This document shows positions 11,657 through 21,862 of a stretch of 64,000 nucleotides of DNA, one piece after another (position 1 is the stretch's first letter; every line of letters starts with the position of its first letter). The translations under genes were made by a program, and so were the position numbers. This DNA comes from Bolinopsis microptera (taxonomy: Eukaryota; Ctenophora; Tentaculata; Lobata; Bolinopsidae), in assembly GCF_026151205.1 (NCBI RefSeq), contig NC_087082.1:13673365-13737364 (forward strand), given 5' to 3'. The notes under the pieces are model-generated. The model worked only from the letters and a program-made list of their open reading frames with translations. It did not search any database and was not told the origin of the DNA.

Positions 11657-12114
11657 CTATATCCATTCCCAAATCCTATCACTTCTAACCATCTATTGCC
11701 TTTTTAAGGTGATGGAAAAAATTGAATGGAGACTCCCTTTGTCCCAAAATATTAATTATTAAATTTTAAAAATACAAAAATATGGATTCACTTTATATTA
11801 TTAAAACAATTTCTCAGGCATAATTTACTCACAGGACTTGTAGCGCAATGCGTTGCTGTGCCGCTTACCTGAGGACCCCAGGCTATTATGTTCATAAATT
11901 AAACATAGTTGCTCTATTATATCCGGAGCCCTTGCGCTTGTGAAACAAGTGCGCCCGCAGCGGCGCGAAAGCACATGGTTTGGTGAATAGTACAGGTAGC
12001 ACGTACAGACAGATCCGCCCGAAACAATCAATTTACCGCGACACAAGAAGCTTTCAAAAGATTTTTGTGTTTTGACGCAAAAGAGTACAATATGTGGTAG
12101 GTGTGCTGAGTATT
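11657..12114. other. Non-coding stretch with a partial family D repeat
   Basis: No gene is visible. A partial copy of the D repeat (11868-11898) lies here. The GTGAAACAAGTGCGCCCG block near 11939 is repeated, inverted, near 17400-17430 in the hub of the giant palindrome. Confidence 0.5.
11868..11898 (-). repeat. Family D repeat, truncated copy
   Basis: Only the palindromic end CCTGAGGACCCCAGG and the adjoining CTATTATGTTCATAAA are kept, in inverted orientation to copy 1. Confidence 0.6.
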
Positions 12115-12551
12115 TAGTAGGGTATTTATAAAACACATTATTTGGCCGTTTTAAATCCTGAAATGAGTGCCAAGAGTCAGTTTTGTGGATTATATTGCTG
12201 GCTTTAAAGTGGTTTTTAAAAGTTTAAATAGTAGGGTATTTATAAAACACATTATTTGGCCGTTTTAAATCCTGAAATGAGTGCCAAGAGTCAGTTTTGT
12301 GGATTATATTTCTGGCTTTAAAGTGGTTTTTAAAAGTTTAAATAGTAGGGTATTTATAAAACACATTATTTGGCCGTTTAGGATCCTGAAATGAGTGCCA
12401 AGAGTCAGTTTTGTGGATTATATTGCTGGCTTTAAAGGGATTTAAAAAGTTTAAATAGTAGGGTATTTATAAAACACATTATTTGGCCGTTTTAAATCCT
12501 GAAATGAGTGCCAAGAGTCAGTTTTGTGGATTATATTGCTGGCTTTAAAGT
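12115..12551. repeat. 114-bp tandem array, four copies
   Basis: Copies start at 12115, 12229, 12343 and 12456 with TAGTAGGGTATTTATAAAAC; the last is cut by the neighbouring transposon. The copies differ by a few substitutions. There is no unique sequence between units, so this is a satellite-type array and not a CRISPR. Confidence 0.9.
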
Positions 12552-12552
12552 A

Positions 12553-13851
12553 CAGGGTGGCCCATAAGTGACTACCCACACGCAACCTCTTAATAACTCA
12601 CGTAATTCGTCTCCAAATTGCACCAAAATTTCAGAGATTATAGATATGGGTCAAACTTAGATTTCCTGAAAGTTTCGTAAGCCACGCCCAATTACAGTGG
12701 GCGTGGCGTGACACTCCCTCTTTTTCACTATTGTCTTCATAAAATGAGAACGCTTTAAGCTAAGAACTCAAAATTTTTTGCACACATTTGGCTTGATAAT
12801 TGAAAACTTTTCCAAAAGTTTCAAGTTCATTGGTTAAAATATGGCTAAGTTATGACCATTTCAAAACTCATCGGATACGTGATCTGAGCACTCAGTCAGT
12901 GATCTCGTCACTTGGTTAATGGCCTGTTTGGCTCACATGCACCGCTTGATTGGTTGCAGCCTGCTTATGGGCCGGCCTATACAGCTGACTGCACCTAAAA
13001 CGCTATCACACGAATTTATGGTGGTGTCACCATTTCAGGGCTTGTTAGCCCTGCTAGTCACAGGTTCCTTACAATCAATAAAAAGGAATGAACCATCCAT
13101 TGAATCATCGAACCGGGCCTACCGAATCACAAAGAAACACAAACTTTTGGACCGTGATTTCCAATCGAGGATAGATTTCGCCAACACATTCCTGTCCAAG
13201 CAGAATGTGGATCCCTACTTTGAGGACGAAATCTGGTACAGCGACAAGGCCATATAAACGGATATGTCAACTCCCAGAATGCAATTCACTGGGGCTCTAC
13301 TAGACCGGATGAAGTGGTGGAGAGATTCGAACGGCTTTTCCTGAAAAGTCACGATCTGGTTTTTATCCTAAAAATTTGTGTTTCCCTTTCTAGCAAAGTC
13401 ATCATCGGTATCCAATCAAAGCCTAATGAACCTCATTAATACACGCTAACGCCTTACTCTTGATCAGATTGGGTGACGAGATCACTAATTGAGTGCAAAT
13501 ATCACTGACTGAGTGCTCGGATCACATATCCGATGGATTTTAAAATGGTCATAACTCAGCCATATTTCAACCAATGAACTTGAAACTTTTGGAAAAGTTT
13601 TCAATTATCAAGCCAAATGTGTGCAAACAATTTTGAGTTCTTAGCTTAAAGCGTTCTCATTTTATGAAGACAATAGTGAAAAAGAGGGAGTGTCACGCCA
13701 CGCCCACTGTAATTGGGCGTGGCTTACGAAACTTTCAGGAAATCTAAGTTTGACCCATATCTATAATCTCTGAAATTTTGGTGCAATTTGGAGACGAATT
13801 ACGTGAGTTATTAAGAGGTTGCGTGTGGGTAGTCACTTATGGGCCACCCTG
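12553..13851 (+). mobile_element. Tc1/mariner-superfamily element with 351-bp terminal inverted repeats
   Basis: The element starts CAGGGTGGCCCATAAGTGAC and ends with its complement. It is flanked by TA dinucleotides (12551-12552, 13852-13853), as expected for Tc1/mariner. The left arm 12553-12903 and right arm 13501-13851 match at nearly every base. Between them lies a decayed transposase piece. Inside each arm GCCACGCCCA and TGGGCGTGGC make a further hairpin. The insertion ends the 114-bp array on the left and abuts the giant palindrome on the right. It is non-functional on its own. Confidence 0.85.
12919..13340 (+). pseudogene. Decayed Tc1/mariner-like transposase fragment
   Basis: The open frame to 13257 contains YRITKKHKLLDRDFQSRIDF and then FEDEIWYSDKAI. 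This matches the region around the first catalytic aspartate of Tc1/mariner DDE transposases, which usually read W-S-D-E. A frameshift near 13247 then moves the match to another frame, where INGYVNSQNAIHWG and PDEVVERFERLF follow. The N-terminal helix-turn-helix, the second Asp and the final acidic residue are not found. It is a relic inside the inverted-repeat element; its activity is lost. Confidence 0.65.
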
Positions 13852-13907
13852 TAGTATAGTGTCATGGTTTGGAGCCCCGTTTGAGCGCTATCCGAGACAC
13901 ATTTTAC

Positions 13908-13990
13908 TAAAATGTCATTTTAGCACAGTTGACTAATCTGCCACAACTTTAGCCGGAGGTTTCAAGTTCGAATCCCAGTCGGAGTCGTTC
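13908..13990 (+). other. tRNA-like A and B boxes in the left palindrome arm
   Basis: TAGCACAGTTGA (13921-13932) resembles a polymerase III A box, and AGTTCGAATCC (13965-13975) a B box, at tRNA-like spacing. Stem pairing is poor, so it is not a functional tRNA. It may be the head of a tRNA-derived SINE absorbed into the palindrome. The complementary copy is at about 19896-19977. Confidence 0.4.
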
Positions 13991-14422
13991 TCCAATGTGA
14001 TTATATTATTATGGTACACATTTTAACCTAGTTTAACCCATATTCAAGCAATCTAACCCTACATTATGCGATACAGAGTATCAACTAAATACATTCATCA
14101 CACAACAGAAGTCGTTAAATGAATAGTGTACACGTTCACGTACAATTACATCAGTTGTCTATCGACATTATTAACATCTGGTTCAAGGCGACCTCTGCAG
14201 TATAATGTACGGATAAAGGGATATAGTGCTAGCTAAATTTAACTAGAGTGTACAGTTTAGGACAACACCTGGTTGATATGGTAACGTAATAAGAAAGCAC
14301 ATTTCAGGAAGGTTACTCAATAGTACCAAGATTGTACCGTCATTGTAAAGTAAAGTTACGGCAACAGCTGTGTTTGTACTTGACAGATATTTGCTTAATT
14401 TAAGACCCAAACAAAACTAAAG

Positions 14423-15545
14423 TGAATTGATAAAAATGTGACTTTCTTAAAAGAAATACGTGTCAACAAAATGTAGATTTTGTAGAAGCTGATAAATATA
14501 TATAGTGTACTCGAGCACTAATTACACTGACTGTTTGATATGAAATGTAATTTATAGAGAGTACTTACAGCCTACAGGACGGTTACTTTACAGCCTCGAA
14601 AATAATTTGTCATTGTATAATAGCCATAGACCTAGTACAGAATAATCACGGTAGCAGCTGTGCAATGTATTTGACTCAAATCTCTTGTCAGGACTGGTCT
14701 AGATATTTTATATTTTCTACAATTATATCAGAAGATCTCAACAAATTGAACAGTGTGCGAGGAATTTTTAAATATAATAACCAATGAAAGATAGTGCTAA
14801 TTCCTACCTCAATTAGTGGACCGTCCCTTTACATTAGAACTCAGTGTTTGTCTTTGTTAAATATCTTGATAAGGTATGTGTGTGTTTTACTGGACAGTCT
14901 CTATCTTCTTCATATCTTGAGGTATTAGCTTTAGGTTAGTGACAACTGGATCAAAGTTGTTTTGTTTAGTTTTATGCTCAAGCTAGGTTCGCACTATTCT
15001 GCTTTGTTATATTTGAGCTTTCGTATATCAACATAGTATTTTAGTACAATATTAGAATATTGTAGAAATCATACCCGTAAATATTTGCTCGGTATCTGGC
15101 AGCAGTTCATCGATTAATGTTCCGTGTTCTGTTTCCTGGTATTTTGTGATCAGAATATTTTCTTGAGTAGGATAAGATGAAATCCGTCACCTTATCTTAC
15201 ACAATACTGAATACTGAATGAATACTGAATGAATAATGAATACTGAATGTATACTGAATGAATACTGAATGAAAACTGAATACTGAATACTGAATGAATA
15301 TTGAATACTGAATGAATACTGAATGAATACTGAATGAATACTGAATGAATACTGAATGAATACTGAATGAATACTGAATGAATACTGAATGAATACTGAA
15401 TATTGAATGAATACTGAATGAATACTGAATGAATACTGAATGAATACTGAATGAATACTGAATAAATACTGAATGAATACTGAATGAATACTGAATGAAT
15501 ACTGAATACTGAATGAATACTGAATGATTACTGAATACCCTTTAG
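14423..15545. other. 1.1-kb insertion private to the left palindrome arm
   Basis: The right arm runs directly from the ACTAAAG block to GGCACTATCC, whereas the left arm has this extra segment. It is AT-rich, has no coding region and ends in the 11-bp minisatellite. Confidence 0.6.
15204..15535. repeat. ~11-bp minisatellite (TGAATGAATAC)n
   Basis: Some 30 imperfect copies of TGAATGAATAC, with occasional TGAATAC half-units, fill the end of the left-arm insertion. Confidence 0.9.
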
Positions 15546-15875
15546 GGCACTATCCGTCGCGGAGTAAAGTCCGCGGCGGAGCCGCCGGACTCCGAGCGGA
15601 CTCCGGCGGTGCTCCGCCAAAATGTATTTACACTGGACTCGAGTACATTTTGGCGGACTCCGAGCGGTGGCTCGGCGGAGTGTCCGCCGCGGACTAAGCC
15701 ACTAGGCGGACTCCGGTCCGCCGCGGACTCCGGCGGAGTGCTTGGCGGACTCCGGCGGACCTCTCCGCCGAACTTGAATCCGGCGGAGTCCGGCGGAGCT
15801 TGGACTAGCCGCTCGGAGTCCGCCGGACTCCAACAGAGTCTACTGACTTCCGACTTCCGACTTCCGACCCTCGGC
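15546..15875. repeat. GC-rich GGAGTCCGCCG satellite block, left arm (one unit)
   Basis: Dense repetition of CGGACTCCG/CGGAGTCCG, interrupted by a palindromic spacer (CCAAAATGTATTTACACTGG). It pairs with 18715-19461. Open frames through it are Ser/Arg/Pro-rich artefacts of the repeat. Confidence 0.8.
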
Positions 15876-16563
15876 TAAAGTTGTCACGTGACATACAACA
15901 TAGCATTTTGCGATATTGTTGATTGTGGTCAGATGAAAAGGTCGCTAGTGATAAACCTTAACCATTACCCTCACAATGTCAATAGTGTACAACTCTAGTC
16001 CTAACTTTGACCCTATAATGTATAAACGTTGACCCTAACCCTCCACCAAACCGCCAGCAGCGAAATATCAATGTCATTGACTGGTCACGTGACCAAAACA
16101 ATTTTTGTCATATTATCTCATATAGGGAAGCGTTTTTAGTTTTACCCTACAAGTACACGTTGCATGTGGCATCATTCGGCCGGATCCCAGCAAGCAAAAT
16201 TACGTCGACCATCACAGGACGACGCCAGCACTTTCTACGCTCGTCGAGCTCCGATCGTCCTGTGACGAAGTAAGGACGAAGCCTGAGGTCCTCAGGTAAC
16301 ATCGACCACCGATTGAAAATTCAAAGATTTTTTAACATAAAGGTCAAATGTAAAACTAAAATCTTGATGTTAATTGATTGACGACGTCAATTTTTGAGCA
16401 CAGCGCGAGCGCCTGCGGAAAAGGACCGCGTAGCTAGTCAAGATGTTGATAAATATTTGGCTTGTGGCGCGATGTGTTGCTCTAAGTCTAACTATAGCCC
16501 TTTCGCTTGCAGTAGCGCGCGACTGCCGGAGGCGGAAATGACCTGGTTAGCTAGGTAAACGCG

Positions 16564-16936
16564 CTCCTACTAAATCGCTCGCCCAAATTTTAAGAAAATT
16601 CTTGTGAAAAGGCCCTTTGGGCATGAAAGTGATCTGGATCGGTGTATTTTTGGACGCTGATTCCGAATCACCCCCCATGACGTAGGGTTAAAATGCTTCC
16701 CTGGAGAGTTATGGGTAAAAAACCGTTTTGGTCACGTGACAGGCTAGTAAAATACTAATTCGATTGTTTAGGGCCCGGGTTAGGGTTAAGGTTGTGGTAA
16801 GGGTTATGGTTAGCTTCGGGGTTATGGTTAGGGTTAGGGTTGGGATTAGGGTTTATGTAAAACCGTTTTGTACGGCTGCAAAACTATAAAAACCAAAGTC
16901 ACGTGAAATTTTTGGGCGAGCGAATTAGTAAGAGCC
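16564..16936. mobile_element. MITE family 'Z', full-length copy with 11-bp target duplication
   Basis: The ends match the inverted consensus GGCTCTTACTAAATCGCTCG (left start CTCCTACTAAATCGCTCGCC). AGGTAAACGCG flanks both sides (16553-16563 and 16937-16947). The right arm of the palindrome (about 18050-18075) has this site only once and no MITE, which is a genuine empty site. The interior contains degenerate TTAGGG repeats and two GTCACGTGA motifs but no coding frame. The long target duplication points to a Mutator-like transposase. Confidence 0.8.
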
Positions 16937-17245
16937 AGGTAAACGCGATGTGCCTTGTAGGATGAAATCCTACTAGCTGACGCCACTCGCAGCTGTGCTG
17001 CTCGCAGCGATCGAAATTTATACGCGTATCACCCGCTAAAATGTGCCACCCAACGTGCCACACAATTTTTCTCGTTGCTCGTCGCACGTCGACGAACAAC
17101 GAAGCTCGTTGCGACGCGCAATGAGCTGCCAGGCTAGGACATCGTCCTGGTCCAACAAATTTTGGCGAGCGATTTTCTCCAAAAATTTAATGAGGGCGCC
17201 GACTTCCACTCTGGCTAGGTTTCTTGTTACCCAGCGCGCGTTCCT

Positions 17246-17780
17246 TAATGGGATGAGGTAAAATTAGGTAAAAAGAATCCACTGACTTGGCCAGAGTGCT
17301 TTCATAAAACTCTATTACTAGCTTGGCGTTGTAGGATTATATACTTTAATTTCGGATCGAGTGAAGCGAGTGATACACATTCACCTAACCATGTGCTTTC
17401 GCGCCACTTCGGGCGCGCTTGTTTCACAAGTCAAGAAAAGTCCTTTTTACCGCCGTGAGGCGGGCGCGCGCTACTGCAAGCGCAAGGGCTCTGGATAGAG
17501 CAATGATACACATTACTTTGATTAAACTCATGCTGATCACAATACAGTACAGGGAAGTGGGTAACACGGCTTGCAGTCGCAGCTGCAGCTCCTCGCTGGC
17601 GGTAATATTTCAATGAACAAGAATTAAGAAAAAGAGAATTTTATTTTGTATTTGCCACAGAATAATCAATACATATAATATACTTCAAAAACTTCAAAAT
17701 ATATTGTAACATGTAAGTTCATCTATCGTTCATAAGATGGGGTACTCTCAATAATCAAGTACATGAGTACCCGACCCGCC
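17246..17780. other. Unpaired hub of the giant palindrome
   Basis: About 535 bases have no counterpart in the opposite arm. The GCGCGCTACTGCAAGCG block at about 17465-17481 is related to arm sequence near 18101 and 16513. The CGCGCCACTTCGGGCGCGC block matches, inverted, sequence near 11945-11980. No credible gene is present. Confidence 0.5.
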
Positions 17781-18714
17781 GCGCTGGGTAACAAGAAACC
17801 TAGCCAGAGTAGAAGTCGGCGCCCTCATTAAATTTTTGGAGAAAATCGCTCGCCAAAATTTGTTGGACCAGGACGATGTCCTAGCCTGGCAGCTCATTGC
17901 GCGTCGCAACGAGCTCCGTTGTTCGTCGACGTGCGACGAGCAACGAAAAAAATTGTGTGGCGCGTCGGGTGGCACATCTTTCGATCGCTGACGAACAGCG
18001 AGCAGCACAGCTGCGAGTGGCGTCAGCTAGTAGGATTTCATCCTACAAGGCTCATCGCGTTTACCTAGCTAACCAGGTCATTTCCGCCTCCGGCGGTCGC
18101 GCGCTACTGCAAGCGAGAGGGCTATAGTTAGAGCAACACATCGCGCCACAAGTCAAATATTTATCAACATCTTGACTAGCTACGCGGTCCTTTTCCGCAT
18201 GCGCTCGCGCTGTGCTCAAAAATTGACGTCGTCAATCAATTAACATCAAGATTTTAGTTTTACATTTGACCTTTATGTCAAAAAATCTTTGAATTTTCAA
18301 TCGGTATTCGATGTTACCTGAGGACCTCAGGCTTCTTCCTTACTTCGTCACAGGACGATCGGAGCTCGACGAGCGTAGAGAGTGCTGGCTGGCGTCGTCC
18401 TGTGATGGTCGACGTATTTTTGCTTGCTGGGATCCGGCCGAATGACGCCACATGCAACGTGCTTCCCTATATGAGATAATATGACAAAAATTGTTTTGGT
18501 CACGTGACCAGTCAATGACATTGATATTTCGCTGCTGACGGTTTGGTGGAGGGTTAGGGTCAACGTTTATACATTATAGGGTCAAAGTTAGGACTAGAGT
18601 TGTACACTATTGACATTGTGAGGGTAATGGTTAGGGTTTATCACTAGCGACCTTTTCATCTGACCACAATATTGCAAAATGCTATGTTGTATGTCACGTG
18701 ACAAATTTAGCCGA

Positions 18715-19461
18715 GGGTCGGAAGTCGGAGGTCGCAAGTCAGTGGACTCTGTTGGAGTTCGGCGGACTCCGAGCGGAGTCCGCCGAGCTGGTGGACTCCG
18801 CCAAGCTCCGCCGGACTCCGCCGGATTAAAGTCCGCCGAAGAGGTCCGCCGGAGTCCGCCAAGCACTCCGCCGGAGTCCGCGGCGGACCGGAGTCCGCCT
18901 AGTGGCTTAGTCCGCGGCGGACACTCCGCCGAGCCGCCGCGGAGCCGCTCGGAGTCCGCGGCGGACTTTAAAGTTTGCTCGGAGTCCGCTCGGCTCCGCT
19001 CGGAGTCCGCCAAAATGTACTCGAGTCCAGTGTAAATACATTTTGGCGGAATCCGAGCGGAGCCGAGCGGACTCCGAGCAAACTTTAAAGTCCGCCGCGG
19101 ACTCCGAGCGGCTCCTCTCCGGCGGACTTGAATCCGGCGGACTCTGTTGGAGTTCGGCGGACTCCGAGCGGAGTCCGCCGAGCTGGTGGACTCCGCCGGA
19201 TTCAAGTCCGCCGGAGAGGTCCGCCGGAGTCCGCCAAGCACTCCGCCGGAGTCCGCGGCGGACCGGAGTCCGCCTAGTGGCTTAGTCCGCGGCGGACACT
19301 CCGCCGAGCCGCCGCGGAGCCGCTCGGAGTCCGCGGCGGAGTTTAAAGTTTGCTCGGAGTCCGCTCGGCTCCGCTCGGAGTCCGCCAAAATGTACTCGAG
19401 TCCAGTGTAAATACATTTTGGCGGAGCACCGCCGCGGACTCTACTCCGCGACGGATAGTGC
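18715..19461. repeat. GC-rich GGAGTCCGCCG satellite block, right arm (two units)
   Basis: Two head-to-tail units (boundary near 19050) of the block found once in the left arm. Each ends with the spacer that includes ATGTACTCGAGTCCAGTG. Both strands give long open frames made only of repeat-coded Ser, Pro, Arg and Ala; these are not genes. Confidence 0.8.
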
Positions 19462-20034
19462 CCTTTAGTTTTGTTTTGGTCTTAAATTAAGCAAATATCT
19501 GTCAAGTACAAACACAGCTGTTGCCGTAACTTTACTTTACAATGACGGTACAATCTTGGTACTATTGAGTAACCTTCCTGAAATGTGCTTTCTTATTACG
19601 TTACCATATCAACCAGGTGTTGTCCTAAACTGTACACTCTAGTTAAATTTAGCTAGCACTATATCCCTTTATCCGTACATTATACTGCAGAGGTCGCCTT
19701 GAACCAGATGTTAATAATTTCGATAGACAATTGATGTAATTGTACGTGAACGTGTACACTATTCATTTAACGACTTCTGTTGTGTGATGAATGTATTTAG
19801 TTGATATTCTGTATCGCATAATGTAGGGTTAGATTGCTTGAATATGGGTTAAACTAGGTTAAAATGTGTACCATAATAATATAATCACATTGGAGAACGA
19901 CTCCGACTGGGATTCGAACTTGAAACCTCCGGCTAAAGTTGTGGCAGATTAGTCAACTGTGCTAAAATGACATTTTAGTAAAATGTGTCTCGGATAGCGC
20001 TCAAACGGGGCTCCAAACCATGACACTATACTAC

Positions 20035-20298
20035 TGCTATCCATAACCCTTACCACAACCCTAGCCCTAACCCGAGCCCTAAACAATCGAATTCATGTTT
20101 TACTAGCCTGTCACGTGACCAAAACGGTTTTTTGTCCATAACTCTCCAGGGAAGCATTTTATCCGGCCCTACGTAGGGGGGGGTGATTCGGAATCAGCGT
20201 CCAAAAATACACCGATTTATATCAATTTCACAACCAAAGGCAAAAGGCCTTTTCACAATAATTTTCTTAAAATTTGGGCGAGCGATTTAGTAGGAGCG
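20035..20298 (-). mobile_element. MITE family Z, copy truncated at the palindrome border
   Basis: In inverted orientation this repeats the first two thirds of the 16564-16936 MITE, from the GGGCGAGCGATTTAGTAGGA end to the telomere-like tract. It stops exactly where the giant palindrome ends. The missing third is not found on the other side of the palindrome. Confidence 0.75.
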
Positions 20299-21196
20299 TC
20301 TTGTTTATCAAATATCTTTACACTTTAGTTGTGAACATTGTTGTAGGTTTATATCCTACCAAAACGCGCGCCGAGTTGGACTCGTCGACAGTCTAATATC
20401 AAATATATGATATAATATTTGAAACAAATATTTTACGAGTATCATCCGTTAAGAATAGCTCATTACTGGGCGGCGCTCAGCCTGTCGAATTCCGCCTAAT
20501 CTCTATTCGGATGATTATGAACATAGATATAATAGCCTGGCATGGAGTCCCCAGCTAGGTAAGAAAAACTTTGAAAATTTTTCGTTTCAAGAATATTAAA
20601 ATCACCAATATTTGTAATTGAAATTCAGTAAATCTCGGCAGATTTTAGTAATCAGTATAGTAATAATTAAGTGGAAAATATACTAGATCTCTTCTTTTCC
20701 TCCAGAATCAGACCAAGTTGTGCAAGAAATTTATTTTATCATAGCTTATATCGCATTTGGTGGGTGATGTAATATATGATCAGTACATATCGAGTTGTAT
20801 TCAATCACAATACGTGATTGAATACCAAAGATGGTATAGTAAGGGAAGACCAGGGAGCCTAAAATGTCAACTCCCTGCCTGGCCCTCTTTTCAATGCTCT
20901 TCGATATCCGTCCCAAATTATATTATTAATCCCGAGCTGATCATCATCAATCATGGCCCTCAAATGTCCTATATTTTTGCTTTACAACATCCCAATTCCA
21001 AATCAACATCCTTAATAATAATAATAAAAATCCTTTTTGATCTGTCCTGTTGTCTCTAAGCAATTTCCAAAAAATCCTGACTCTCCTGGAACTCATTTAA
21101 CTGATTTGATTATTACCGTTTCTTTACTTCCCTTGGCCGTATCTTTTCTCGGAAAAAATTTGTAAGTGAAAAATGTTGGAAGTTTTTCTAAAAATC
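20299..21196. other. Non-coding stretch with a family D repeat
   Basis: Apart from the D repeat at 20463-20556 I see no gene. Open frames here have no recognisable domain. Confidence 0.5.
20463..20556 (+). repeat. Family D repeat, copy 2
   Basis: TTACTGGGCGGCGCTCAGCC, TGTCGAATTCCGCCTAATCT and the terminal GAGTCCCCAG block are in the same order as at 7506-7581. This copy has small internal insertions. Confidence 0.75.
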
Positions 21197-21425
21197 TATT
21201 CCGATCATTTTGAGCCAATAAGATTTTAAAAAAAATGTTCGGTAATTAGCTAATTGGTTATTATCCAATTAACTGATTGTCTGACGTGAAAATTGTCTTT
21301 ACACAATGACAAGTTATTCTCCCTGGCCCTGATAAGATAAACACCCTCGATTAATATCCGCAACCTTCTACGATGTTCAAAACTAAAGACTACAACTAGA
21401 TATTTGACAAACAAGAAAAAAAATT
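21197..21425 (+). repeat. Diverged direct duplication, left copy
   Basis: It shares with 23786-24012 the blocks TTAGCTAATTGGTTATTATC, GATAAACACCCTCGATTAAT and AACCTTCTACGATGT. The copies differ by many substitutions and small indels, so the duplication is old. Between them lie a MITE fragment, a LINE fragment and a D repeat. Confidence 0.75.
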
Positions 21426-21561
21426 AGGTTAGCGGTGTCTGATCTATTCATGGCTTAGTTTCTGTTTAATCTTATTCTTGATAGGTGCCTGGTGCCTGTA
21501 GTCTATTTTTCTTGAAGTTGTACAATTGCAAGACGACAATACGTAGAGGCCACAGAATGAT

Positions 21562-21862
21562 GGCTCTTACTATAAATCGCTCGCCTTAAAATTATCACGT
21601 GACTTTGGTTTTTATGGTTCTGCAGCCGAACAAAACGGTTTTACATAAACCCTGATCCCAACCCTAACACTAACCATAACCCCGAAGCTATCCATAACCT
21701 TAACCGCAACCCTAACCCTAACCGGAACCCGAGCCCTAAACAATCGAATTCGTGTTTTAATGTTTAAACTAGCTTGTCATGTGACCAAAACAGTTTTTTG
21801 CCCATAACTCTCCAGGGAAGCATTTTTAGTTTTACCCTACGAGTACGTCGTGGGGGTCCGTC
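21562..21862 (-). mobile_element. MITE family Z, truncated copy
   Basis: The end GGCTCTTACTATAAATCGCT, the GTGACTTTGGTTTTTAT block, CCCTAA-type tracts and CCCATAACTCTCCAGGGAAG follow the order of the full copy in inverted orientation. Similarity ends near 21862, before the second terminal repeat. Confidence 0.75.

Larger units (their letters stand above)
13852..20033. mobile_element. Giant nested palindrome (foldback-like element), about 6.2 kb
   Basis: The outer arms are 13852-14422 and 19462-20033 (reverse complements, starting TAGTATAGTGTCATGG). The inner arms are about 15546-17245 and 17781-19461. The unpaired hub is 17246-17780. The left arm has two extra insertions: about 1.1 kb (14423-15545, with a minisatellite) and a MITE (16564-16936). 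The right arm has a second copy of the GC-rich block. No transposase or other protein is recognisable, and open frames in the GC-rich blocks are low-complexity. It could be a large foldback transposon or an inverted duplication of a composite repeat. Whether it moves as a unit is inference. Confidence 0.75.

Noticed and set aside
12115-12551. Regularly spaced repeats that could suggest a CRISPR array
   Set aside because: The units are adjacent 114-bp copies without unique spacers, in a eukaryotic genome.
13908-13990. Functional tRNA gene
   Set aside because: The A and B boxes are tRNA-like but the acceptor and T stems do not pair; better seen as a SINE-like remnant.
16769-16860. TTAGGG-like runs as a chromosome end
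   Set aside because: The tracts are short, degenerate, internal to a MITE and flanked by unrelated DNA on both sides.
18594-19410. Ser/Arg/Pro-rich open frames (up to 264 codons) in GC-rich DNA
   Set aside because: They follow the CGGAGTCCG satellite in several frames and both strands; no domain and no gene structure.
13852-20033. LTR retrotransposon
   Set aside because: The long terminal sequences are inverted, not direct, and there is no gag/pol-like frame between them.
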